From Neckera pumila (Eukaryota; Streptophyta; Bryopsida; Hypnales; Neckeraceae), in contig OZ018415.1 in assembly GCA_963969595.1 (NCBI GenBank), positions 2,542,001 to 2,606,000 on the forward strand: a stretch of 64,000 bases of DNA, given 5' to 3'. The translations under genes and the position numbers were made by a program. Of the stretch, positions 47,555 through 58,045 are shown piece after piece; position 1 is the first letter of the stretch, and every line of letters starts with the position of its first letter. The notes below the pieces were generated by a model that had not been told where the DNA came from, made no database searches, and saw nothing but the letters and a program-made list of their open reading frames with translations.

Positions 47555-47858
47555 GATTGTGGTTTTTTTCACAGTTTACACGACGCGGAAGAAGCGCCTG
47601 CCGAAGCAAACGGGCAGAGAAAAATACAATCGGATCAACGCCATGCTACCAACAATCGGTGCCAACAAGATCGTCCAAGTAATGAAGAAAAACGAAGGTG
47701 ATGCAAGTTACGGAGCTTCTGCTGCGCGCATTTGCCAAGAGCGAGAAGACTTGGGAGACACAAGCTAACTTAGACAACAGCAGCAGCAGCTGAGCGGTTC
47801 TGTCGTCTCTCTCGTAAGCGTAGTCTCAGTTCCAGCCAGCACTGGGTCCATGATGCTC
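47555..47858 (-). other. Probable 5' UTR of the AP2 gene
   Basis: Lies between the start codon and the TATA-like box at 47859-47868. Transcription would begin about 30 nt downstream of that box, near 47830, giving a leader of roughly 280 nt. It includes a CAG/CTG run near 47777-47790. Plus-strand frames here are antisense chance frames. Confidence 0.45.
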
Positions 47859-47868
47859 TTTTTATATA
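47859..47868 (-). promoter_or_regulatory. TATA-like box of the AP2 gene
   Basis: TATATAAAAA on the minus strand, within GC-rich flanks (GGGCCCAA on its 5' side), about 300 nt upstream of the start codon. Its contrast with the local composition and its position support it. Confidence 0.55.
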
Positions 47869-48424
47869 TTGGGCCCTCCTGGGTCCCACCTGGGGACCAT
47901 CGGTGGCTCCAGGCCTTTGGTTTGGCCCGTGGTTCCCCGAAATTCCTGACTGGACATTCTCAGCCGCCCGCTCCTTTTTCCTTTTTTCCATTTTTTTTTC
48001 TTTTTTTAAGGGGTTCTGAAATTTCGAAAATTAATGGGCCGTTGTTGTGTCTGCATGGGGAGGAAGTGAGTCACTGACTCGAGGTGGATGGCGAGCACGC
48101 ATTTGGGTTCCGAATATCCGGTTGAGCTCCCTTTCTGTTGGTTGGGGGGGCCCCTTTGGTGGGGGGGCACTTGGGTGGAGGGCAAGCGCTAAAATTTGCC
48201 TACTAGGCTCCTTCTTCTCTATCTTTTTGTCCAGCCGGCTTTAGGCTTGGCTGCTGTGTATTTCTGACTTGTTGTGCAATGCATTTGTTTAAAATAAAAA
48301 ATAAAAAATAAAAAAAATTGCTCCAAGAAAACCTGTTTTTTTGTTTTTGTTTTCACATTGCCTACCTAGATTTAAGGCCTTTGAATCTTCTTAGCTTAAA
48401 CTTTTTGCACTACACATGTTGAAT
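47869..48424. other. Upstream region of the AP2 gene
   Basis: GC-rich to about 48250, with T-runs near 47975-48010 and G-runs near 48145-48170, then falling sharply into AT-rich repeat DNA. (AAAATA)n-like low complexity lies at about 48290-48317. It probably contains proximal regulatory DNA, but no specific site could be named. Confidence 0.35.
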
Positions 48425-49333
48425 TTAACTCCTAAAGTTCCTTGACTATGTTTTCACAAAAAAAATGTTCTAAATCTGCCATTTCTAGTACAAGTACCAA
48501 ATTTTAGAGAAAAAAAAAATTGGGATACATGCAATTGTAGGATCTTGTAGTACAGTCGTTTGAGAAGATGTGGAAAAAATTTCAGAAATCTCCATTGTGT
48601 GGATTGCAAAATATTAGCATTTGAATTGATGAAAAATCCTTTGGGGGCCCTGCGAAACACTGGGCAGTTGCACTTCACAAGGTCACATTTGTAGGAAAAA
48701 ATGTCCAAAATGGTGGTTATTCTTTGGATTCATTCTTCAAGGCAAGTTCGCTACATGCTTGAAATATTTTAGATCATTTGGAATTGTAGAACATATAGGA
48801 AAAGAAATACTAAATTGTCAAAAATTTAGTTATGGAATTGAAAAATACCAATTTCAATGACTGTAATGTTGTAATAAACAATCTACACCCAATGTTTTTA
48901 TTTTTTTTCAGAAATATTGAAAATTGAATTAAACAAAGGACTTCAAAGTTTATTTTAGAGTAGAGAATCTATAACTACCCATTGGGATTAGCAAACTAAA
49001 ACTCATAACCTTTCATCTCTTTCATCAAAATAGAATGATTCAAAGCTCTCTACGTATATATAAATCTATAAATCTAGAATTTCAAATTCTTATTTTTTTT
49101 AAAAGGTGATTTCAAGAATTTTTTTGAGTTGCCCGGTCTACCACCGAAATCTAAAAATTATAAATCATACAGTAACTTTTTAACCATGTAGTCAAAAGTT
49201 ATGAAAATTGTTGTGCCTTAAAGCTACTCCTTGGGCACATGCTGTGTGAAAATTTCAAAGAAAAGAAGTTTGCAGTGAGCTATCCAAAATTGCTATATTG
49301 CCAAAATACATTGTTTGTTCCTTTAGGGATTAA
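48425..49333 (+). mobile_element. TTAA element, family DF, complete
   Basis: Begins TTAACTCCTAAAGTTCC and ends GTTCCTTTAGGGATTAA, 909 bp, the best-preserved DF copy. Landmarks in order: GACTATGTTTTCAC, GTAGGATCTTGTAGTAC, GGGCAGTTGCACTTCAC, TGTAATGTTGTAATAAAC, TTGCCCGGTCTACC, TTTTTAACCATGTAGTC, TGAGCTATCCAAAATTGC. It lies about 870 bp upstream of the AP2 start codon. Confidence 0.85.
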
Positions 49334-49429
49334 AGGTGTATTCTATTTTTTGGTTTATTGAAACAAATTGAAATTTATTGCAATTGAAAAATACACAACA
49401 ACCAAGCCACAAAGCTGGACAGAAAAAAT

Positions 49430-50106
49430 TTAACCCCTAGGCACTCTGGTATTTAATTTTTGGATGGCAAACAAATTAAAACTCAAGTTTCATCCTCATT
49501 ACTGCTTAGATGAAGTCATCCTAATTTATGGAGATACTTTATCAAATTGTTGTTCGATCTAATGGTTGGATTTGGTATTATTGGAGTACATATTTTTTTT
49601 AAATTGAAAATGTGGAAGTATGTCCAAAGGTTGACCAAGCCAAAATTGCATTGACTTTAGTTCAATACTAGATTTGCAAAAATGAGGTCTCAGATTTAAA
49701 GAACACAAAAATCCTGAAAATCATTCTTTTAAGAAGACGCTTAAATTGCCCGCAAAACAAAATTGCCCATAATTTTCTCATCACTAGTCCAAATAGAATG
49801 AATCAAATCTTTCTATGTAGACAAGAGTATTTTCTGTGGAAAAATAAAAATTTTAAAATTTATTTGACTTTTTGTAATTTTTTTGGTGGAGCTTGACAAA
49901 CCTTGTTTCAAGCTCAGGGTGGCAAAACTTTTGCTTTCCGGCAACAATTAAAACAAAAATCCTATTTACCAAAATTTAATGTGTTTTCCTATCTTCAAAA
50001 TAAAAAAGTTGATACCATAGAAAAATCACAATGAAAATTGAGACCGCAGGAACGCACCAAAAATCCATTTTGTCTCCTATAAGGACACTAGAACTCTAGA
50101 GTGATG
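49430..50106 (+). mobile_element. TTAA element, family A variant, eroded right end
   Basis: Begins TTAACCCCTAGGCACTC. The right part carries the family-A landmarks AGACGCTTAAATTGCC, CAAATAGAATGAATC, CCGGCAACAATTAAAAC and CGCAGGAACGCACC. The right tip has decayed to AAGGACACTAGAACTCTAG. Confidence 0.6.
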
Positions 50107-51289
50107 ATAAGTAAGTTAGCCTAGCCAATTACATATGTGAGGCCTGCATATCTAAATTTGTGTATGCTACGGTAGACCAAATCAAATCAAATTTCGTTTC
50201 CAAATGTCAAACCTATTTATTTTTATACTTTGGGTTGAATATTTATGTTTTAATCTAGATTTTTTTTTGTTTTTTTGAACTCGGAGTTTATTCCAAAAAG
50301 ACCAAGAACAAACAGCCAAAGGCAGTGCCCTGGAGAGAATTAACATGTCAGATAACTAGGGAGCCAAAGGATACTAGTTTACATATCTGAGGTTTATTTG
50401 GGTTGATAAAGAATTCATTCCAGTTCCGCACTAAGGTAGGAGGCTCTGAAATCGCATGGGCATTAAGATTCGCCCCTGTAAATGGTTGTGAAATGGACAT
50501 GAGGTGGTTCTAAAAGTGAACGCCATAGTCATTGAATGAATCAAGGAAAAAAGCATTATGAATTGCAAGAGCCAAGCATTCTCTTTACTTTTGCCATCTT
50601 TCTTTAGGATTGCAAGTGAATGGTTCATGGAAGACCTAGGATCATAAATAGGGACCCACGACACATCTCATTTGAAAATTCTAGACTAATTCAAAAATGC
50701 TTCAAAAAATATAAAACGACTTGTGTTAGATTCCTCATCTATTTCTCTTTCTTTGAAAAATGAGCTAAAAATATTCCCATCCAAGGAAATATATGAAAAA
50801 GGCGGACCAGCCCTTAAATGGTCGATTTTTGAGCCTCCTACCTTAAATCAAAATTATGATATTATGAGCCAGTGACAGATACTTTTTCTTAGCTTTTTTG
50901 GAACCACTGTACTAAATTTCTATCACAGTGGGATCTCAGAGATGACTGCAAACCAACGTTTACAGAACTAGCTAAAATTTGTTCCATTGCTACTTAAAAT
51001 TTTCAGTAGCTAAATGTACATTGGAGAGAATCCTCAAAAAGTTAGATTTTAGCCAAGACTGCAACAGTCAATAGAATTTGATAGCTAATTTGTTACTTCT
51101 TCTACATTGGAATTAGCATCTATTTAGTCAATTTTGGATTGCAGTACTCCAATCATCCTTTACAACTTGCAAAATCCTTTCTTTTCTATTTTTTTTTTAA
51201 AACCACTCACTCTCAAGGTAGCCAAAGTTGATGCATTTACTTCAAACCACTTTCACTTGAATTCTAAATATACATGGATAGCTTTTAAT
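50107..51289. other. Intergenic, no gene assigned
   Basis: A slightly GC-richer part (50280-50690) has a 77-codon minus frame (50431-50664) with no domain I recognise. It could be a transposon or gene fragment. The rest is AT-rich. Confidence 0.3.
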
Positions 51290-51920
51290 AATTCTATTTT
51301 TATCAATGAGTCAAAGGTTATGAGGGTTTTTTGTTTGCAGTCAATTATGGATTTTCTACTCTAAAATAAACTTTGAAGTCCTTTATCTTACTCAATTTTC
51401 AATATTTTTTTAGAACAGAAAATCTTAGGATGTAGATTGTTTATTACAACTTTGCAACCATTGGATTGGCATGTTTTGATTCCATAACTAAATTCTTGAC
51501 AATTTAGTGTTTTGAATCATTTTCCACTTCTTTTTTACTTACTATTTTTTCCTATATGTTGTACAATTCCAAATGATCTGAAAATTTTCAAGCATGTGTC
51601 CAACTTGTCTAGGAAAATGAATCCAAAGAAGTACCACCATTTTGGACTTTTTTTCATAGAAAAGTGAATTTGCAAAGTGCAGATGCCCTGTTTTTCATAG
51701 GGCCAAAAATTGATTTTAGTGAAGTTGAATGCATATATCTTGCAATCTATTCTTTGAAAATTTCTGAAAATTTTGCTACTTGTTCTCAAATCAGCATACT
51801 ACAAGATTCTATGGTTATATGTGTCAAAAAAAGTTTTTTCAAAAGGTTGGTGCTTGTAATAGAAATGGCAGTTTTCAAGCGTGTTCGGTGAAAACATAAT
51901 CATGGAACTTTAGGGATTGA
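51290..51920 (-). mobile_element. TTAA element, family DF, truncated
   Basis: Contains the central and F-side parts of a DF element in inverted order (ATGTAGATTGTTTATTACAA, ATGTTGTACAATTCCAAATG, GCAAAGTGCAGATGCCC), ending GGAACTTTAGGGATTGA. The D-side half is missing, so the left limit is approximate. Confidence 0.65.
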
Positions 51921-52094
51921 GTTAATAGAGCCATCAATGATTGTTTTTGAATCCATATAAATACAACTCAAAGATGCACGGATAGGAAAATTTAAGGTTT
52001 CTTTAAGTATTGACTTTGAAAATTCATATTGATTACAAAACCCCTCCAAAACAAAAGCCAAAAGTCAAATCTGATAAGTTTCAAATTCACAATC

Positions 52095-53008
52095 TTAACC
52101 CCTAAAGGACCATTGCTCCTTTAGAGGACAAATGGGATTTTGGACAATTACCTACAGGTTGAATTATTGTCTTGATTTTTGAAACTTTTTTTGAAGTTAA
52201 AAAAAATGATTACTTCATGGGAACATATATATTTTTCAATTGGTGCCTGGAAACAAAAGTTATGCCCAAATAATTTTAAAACAAGGCAGAGAGGGCAGCA
52301 AAAAAAATTCAAAATTTTTAAATTTTTTTTCTCATAGATTATATTTTTGTCTACATGGAAAGCTTTTATTCATTCCATTTGGATTTGTTATGAGAAAGTT
52401 ATGGACAGGAGAATATTGTTTCTTGGGCAATTAGAGGATTTTTTTTTCTTAAATAACTTGTAGGATTCATTTTTGAATGCAACTTTTACAATTCATCAGA
52501 AAGAGAAGTTCCAAATGGTTTAATTTTCTTGCTAGAACAATCTCACCATTGGAATTAGTGCATTTTAATTCCATCTTAGAGATATTGATAATTAAGATTT
52601 TGCTTCTATCTCGTATTTATTTCTACTTAGCAATTTTTTAAAGAATAAAAATTAATTTTTTTTGAATATTTTTCCTAGACTCTCAACTCAATTCTCCACC
52701 ATAAAGATTTAAAGCTCAAAACTTTGTAGTGCAAAAGATTAAATTAAAGAAGGTTCAAAATCCAATAATCTAGTCTCATAATGTGTTGAAAAAATTTGTT
52801 TTTTTCACTTTAAACGCAGATATCTTGCAATTTGTGCGGTCAAAAATTAAAAAAAAATTCCACACATTTTCATACTAGTTAGGTGTAAGATCCTATGGTT
52901 AGATGTGCAAAAGAAAACTATTTTCAAGTTTTTTTACTCTTTGCTATAGCAATGATAGTTTTGAGTGTTTTTTGGCAAAAGAAAAGGCCTTGGTTCTTCA
53001 GGAATTAA
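52095..53008 (-). mobile_element. TTAA element, family A, complete
   Basis: Begins TTAACCCCTAAAGGACC and ends GGTTCTTCAGGAATTAA, 914 bp, with TTAA intact on both sides. The interior is collinear and inverted relative to 9379-10326. This is a good reference copy for the family. No coding capacity. Confidence 0.9.
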
Positions 53009-53040
53009 GATATATAGTTCTATCTTAGACTTAGGCACTT

Positions 53041-53115
53041 GTGGCCATGGCTCAACGGCTTGGGCCTTGGCGCATCAATGAGGTGGCCTTGAATTCAAAC
53101 TTAGATGTTGGCAAG
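53041..53115 (+). other. tRNA-like sequence (possible SINE head or tRNA relic)
   Basis: TGGCTCAACGG (53048-53058) fits the pol III A box. TTGAATTCAAAC (about 53089-53100) resembles a B box at normal tRNA spacing. The arms do not fold into a convincing cloverleaf, so it is a relic or SINE-derived at best. Confidence 0.3.
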
Positions 53116-53122
53116 GTGCTTA

Positions 53123-53467
53123 GAGCATCCTCAATGCTATGCATGTGACATCGATATTTGAAATCCTAAACAACTCGGCAGTTGATGTGGTGGCAAAGGG
53201 TGAAACGTGATGGAGGAGTGGTGGGACAAGCTCTTTCGCGTCCTTTGAGACTTTATTGCTGCTATAATACCTTTGACCAAGAAGACCAAGGATTGCCAAG
53301 GCATTTTGGAGGGAAGAGCAAAGGACCAATTTGTGCCATATGAGAGCCAAAAAGTGTCGCGCTCAGGAAGGTAATGTGGAAAGTGCCGTTAGCATTGGAG
53401 CAAGTTTTGGGACCCACGCAAAACTTACAGTTGTTGAGTCTCGTTACATGCCGGTTTGAGAATGCTC
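53123..53467. mobile_element. PIF/Harbinger-like MITE, copy 1
   Basis: Termini GAGCATCCTCAATG and TTGAGAATGCTC are imperfect inverted repeats, flanked on both sides by TTA (53120-53122 and 53468-53470), the 3-bp duplication of PIF/Harbinger elements. 345 bp. The interior matches the copy at 54553. Confidence 0.75.
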
Positions 53468-53470
53468 TTA

Positions 53471-54552
53471 CTAGGGCTTTTTTTTTTCAATGTAGAAGCT
53501 GTATTTGGTAGCACCCCATAGCATTAATTATGGAGGAACTTCAATGCATTTGTTGCTTTCTATCAGAACTGGCGAAATTTTGCCAAAAATAAAAAGCCTT
53601 AGCTCTTACCACCACAATCTTCCCAACTATGGGGTGTGGGTGGGTTCGGGTGCAATATCTATCTCTACCAACAAAAACTTTGGTCCTTCCTAACTTTTGC
53701 ATATACGGATATCCAAATGTCGTGTCTCTTGGAGCGTTCCAACCCCTTTCCTTTGCCAATAAGAAATTCAATGAGAATTTGACCAGTCTAATAATAGTAA
53801 CTATAATAATAGTAACTATAGTATCTAGGCGGTTTGGGGACTTACCTTAAGTTAGTCGTGAACTCCCAAACAATTTGAAGAGCCTATACTGTACGCATAC
53901 CGTACATGCATAGTATTCATGCATTTGGCTGAGTGTACAACTACTAAACAGTGGCTGGGTGGGGTCATGCTTGGCCCTGGACTGTACTGCACTGTAGATC
54001 CACTTGAAGCCCGGAATTCAAGTCTCCCCCACTGATTGCCACGTCAGCTCCAAATCAACTAATTCAGGTACCCCCGCCTCCAGAAAGTGCAGGATGCCGC
54101 CAATTTTATAAGAAAAAGAAAAAGAAATGAACTCGGGAGGATGCCTGTCACTGGTAACTTACTATAGTGTCCTCCCTATATATGCACTGTATGCAGGCCC
54201 CCCCCCCAAGTGCCTGACTGACTCACTCACCATGCGGGGAAGCCCCTCCACATGCTACTTGAAAACTCTGCAGCAGCAGCAGGGCGTCTTTTCCGCTGCA
54301 TGCCAAGTGGCAGTTTCTGTACGTGGAATTGGCTGACATGCCCCCTGGGATCTTTTTCTTACTAAGCTTAGCTTCCTGGACACCACCTTCCCCCTCGGCG
54401 GGCCCAACTGATTGAGGGTTTTGGGGGGGGGACCTAATTTGCATAGCTACAGTGCTTTCAATAATCAAATTAAAAAATTTTAAATTTAAGACTGAAATGT
54501 GAGGTATAACATAAACAGGTACTGGAGCCGGTCTGAAACTCTGAGGGGATGA
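53471..54552. other. Intergenic, includes dispersed repeat copy 2
   Basis: The segment at about 53685-53815 matches 13975-14100. A tandem TAATAATAGTAACTA lies near 53790-53820. The rest (53830-54550) is mixed composition with C-runs near 54200 and G-runs near 54424. Short frames on both strands have no recognisable domain. Confidence 0.4.
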
Positions 54553-54954
54553 GAGCATCCCCAATGGTCTGCGCGTGAAAAAACATTGTAACGGTACATG
54601 CCGGATGTATTCCCCGACTCCTTTTCTTCACGTTGCATGTGCCTCAATGCAACGACAACACTTGAAATTATAAACGGCGCAAGACACAGAACCGGGCAAA
54701 GCCGGAGGTGAAGCGGTTGGGGGGAAAGGTTTGGGAGCAGGAATCTCCACTCAAACGTTGACCAAGGATTGCAAGAGGAGTTTGGAGGGCACAACAAAGG
54801 ACGAGTTTTTGTCGCGCCAGAGCCACAAATACAGAGCCCGTGAAGGTAATGTAGAAGGTGTCATCAACATTGGGTCAAGTTTTCGGTGCTTCTCTGGAAC
54901 CCACACAAAACTTGCCGTTGCAGTGCATCCATAGACGTAGCATCGAGGATGCTC
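54553..54954. mobile_element. PIF/Harbinger-like MITE, copy 2
   Basis: Termini GAGCATCCCCAATGG and CATCGAGGATGCTC. The interior shares TTGACCAAGGATTGC, TTTGGAGGG, CAACAAAGGAC-AGTTT, GAAGGTAATGTAGAA and CAAAACTTGCCGTTG with copy 1. 402 bp. Flanking triplets are TGA and TCA, so no target duplication survives. Confidence 0.7.
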
Positions 54955-55388
54955 TCAGGGCTCTTCCAGATTAACATTGTTTAGGGCAAGTTATGAGCAG
55001 TAACTTACCCTGAATTTAAAATTGAATTAACCCTGAAAAGTATATTTTTGTTCCTCCAGGGCAGCCCCAAGGAATCTGCCATGATGTTTCCAAGGTGGGC
55101 AAGTAGGAGAACAGCTTGTGGCAAATGACTCTGCACACAACACCACTTTGGATTCAAACTCTTTTTCTTAGGCAAACTTGCAAAGAAGCTACCCTCACCT
55201 AAGTATTTGCCAATCTAGAGCAATCTCCTAGAGACGATGAAAATTTTCAAAACAATTCAATTGCATTCAATGTCTCCAAGGAGGAGGGAGAAAACATTGC
55301 AATTTTTGAAAAGAGCCATTCATGGCAAGTCCCCACAAGTATGGTTACAAATTAGTAGACGGAAGGTCCAAGGGGCACAAAATGTCTA
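54955..55388. other. Intergenic, no feature seen
   Basis: No recognisable gene, RNA or repeat is seen. Confidence 0.4.
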
Positions 55389-55954
55389 TTAATCCCTAAA
55401 ATTCTTTGACTATGTTTCACCAAAAAACACTGAAAATGGACCGTTCTCATGGCAAAGGCCCTCCAAAAATTAAAAATTAAATCTTGTTGCATCTAACCAT
55501 AAGATCTAGTGGTAGACTACTTTATTATGTTGTAATAAAAGAATGGGAGGTTTTGACCTCACAAATTGCAAGATTATAGTGGTTGAAGTTGAAATAAATG
55601 TTTTTTGGGGGCAGCCAAATTCAGGGCAGCTCTAATTCAGGGAGGCTTTTGCATAAGTTAATCTCACTCTTTTGCTTCTTCTTTTTGCGATAACATTTGT
55701 TAACAATTTTCACATGTTTAAGAAATTTTCATAACATTTCAAATTGGGGAACATGTACCAAAAAATTCTAATAGGGAACTAGCTTCAAGAAAAGTCTCAT
55801 TCAAAGCTCTTTTTTCAACAATTCATGGCCTACACATACAGTTATTTCTTCAAAATGTGAATGGTGGTGTTCAAGGTTTCAAGTAGTTCTAGAGGATTGA
55901 AAAATAAAAATAAAAATAAAAATCGCCCCAAATATCAAACTTTGGCAAACTTAA
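55389..55954. mobile_element. TTAA element, left part clear, right tip lost
   Basis: Begins TTAATCCCTAAAATTC and TTTGACTATGTTTCACC as in family F, then ATAAGATCTAGTGG and TTGACCTCACAAATTGC. It runs up to the TTAA of the next element (55951-55954) without a recognisable inverted tip, so its right end may have been deleted. Confidence 0.5.
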
Positions 55955-56537
55955 CCCCTAAAGGACCAGAGGCGTGTCAAGATTTCTAAAATTGTGAAGA
56001 CCTATTCACAAATTTGAAGAATATGCAACTTAGAAGAATATTTTAATGATGACCTTCAAACAATAGCTATAAAATGCTATTTATAGACTACATCCATACG
56101 GTTAGATCAATAAAAATACATACCAATATTTTTCAGTAAAATTTGAAGCCAAAGATTGGAAATTCCTTTTAAATCAATTGTAGATTAAATATTTATGATT
56201 TTTAAGAGATTTTTTTTCCTATAAGTTCAAAATATTGAGTTCTAATTATAGTGATTTTTGAAGATTTTTATTTGATTGTTTGATTCAAGTCATTTTTGAA
56301 GGGTCGTTTTTTGAACTGAAGAAGTTACTTTTTGAGGCTAGACCTCCCGATACCTTTTGAATTATAGAATACTTGCAAAGCAAAATCTTCATAATCTGAA
56401 CCGTATAAATGTTAAAGAACAAATATAAGAATCTTAAAAAAAAACTGATGGATGAAAAAATGCATTTTGATGAGTTTGGGACATGTTTCCGTTTATTCAT
56501 TGTTCAAAATCTGCACTCATGGTCCTTAAGGGGTTAA
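55951..56537 (+). mobile_element. TTAA element, family H, complete
   Basis: Begins TTAACCCCTAAAGGACCAGA and ends GGTCCTTAAGGGGTTAA, 587 bp, with TTAA on both sides. Partial copies lie at 32755-33136 (same orientation) and 60491-60867 (inverted). No coding capacity. Confidence 0.85.
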
Positions 56538-58045
56538 TTTACCTCCATGTAGCCAAGCTTCACAAGAAATTCTATGTCCAAGCTGAAGTGAAGGGCAATT
56601 GGGCATATTGGGCCTTGCATGGGAAGAGGCTGGGTTAGGGTTAGCAAGCCTACTTTTCATGAATTAGTGACACTAGATCATGTTCTCCTTGATTTTAAAG
56701 ATGTTCTCCAATGATATCAAAATGTAGGGCAACAATCTCAAATAGCTTACAAAGCCTCATACACTATGTGCTGAAAGATGAGAAGAAAATATCTTTATAC
56801 AAGAGGGGTGGTAGGAGGTAAAACAATCCATGCAGGTATGTAAATTAGAATTACTAGGAGCTCAATCGCTCATAGTAAAGTGAAAAGTAGAAATTGTGTT
56901 CAAATTAGAATTTTAGGGCTCACTTTGGCATAATAGAATAACTTTTTCCAAAACATTTTGAACTAAGAATAGTTAGGAAATCAAGATAACTTTCATCTTC
57001 AAATAATCGTTTGAGATTTCAAGTCTCCAATCAAAAGTTATGGACAAATTTGAGAGATGGGTTGGAAGGAATATTTTCATTGACATTTTTAAACATCCTC
57101 TCTGAATTTTGTCCATAACATTTTTTGGGAGTCCCAAATTCATAAACGAATTTCTGGAGATGAAAATTAGCTTGATTTTCCAACTTTTTTTTAATTCCAA
57201 GCTTCTTGGAATAAGTTATTCTACTATGCCAAAATGAGTCTTGAAATTCTACTTTGAACATAATTCCTATGTTTTGACAATGAGTGGTCAAGCTCTCATC
57301 TTCAAATTATCCCATACCCTTTGAGAATTCATGGCAAACAATGGATTTGATTATAAAATTAAAATGACCTCTCCACCCTCCAACCTTCCAAATGTCAAAG
57401 AAGCAATTGTTTCATTCTACCATCAAATTGTTTTTGGATGGTAGTTTGTCAAATGACAAATTGGTAATTGCTTCAAAGGATTCTTTGGGTGCATTCTTTT
57501 TTCAAATGTGGCAATTAGTAGTAACCTTATTACATAAAAAGAAGCTACAAAATTACTGCCTCCTTGCCACCACTCTTTGTACATTGTGTCAAATTTATTA
57601 GTCTAGATAAATGTCAGAGAAGTATCCCGGTCTGAGCCTAGGGCGAGAAGCTACCCAAGGCCTTTTTCTAGCTCTTCCGAGCATTGTAATGCAAATTTTG
57701 CTATAGTGTAAAGTACCTTGCCCATGCTATCCTGCATCCATGAAAAACAGCATTTTCTCCCATAAATCTTCATGGGCACATTCGATTGTAAATTTTTTTG
57801 GTGGAGTGAGAAGGTATTCCTTGTCACCACATCCAAAAAAAATTCAAAAAATATAGTGAATTTTTGCGTTCGTAGTGAGGTGCCCAAAATTGCTATGTTG
57901 CCAGAAATTATAGCTTGGTCCTTTAGGAGTGAAGGGTTAACTTTGGGAGAATGCAGAGGACGTTCTGTCTCCTTTGGATGGTTAATAAGGTTGTGTGCAT
58001 ATTTAATAATGGTTGATTTTCATCCTATTTTGGTGTATAACATTA
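56538..58045. other. Intergenic with one TTAA-element end
   Basis: GAGGTGCCCAAAATTGCTA to GGTCCTTTAGGAGTGAAGGGTTAA (about 57870-57940) is the D-type end of a TTAA element; its other end was not found. The frames at 56973-57291 and 57651-57887 are not recognisable. No gene is seen. Confidence 0.4.
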
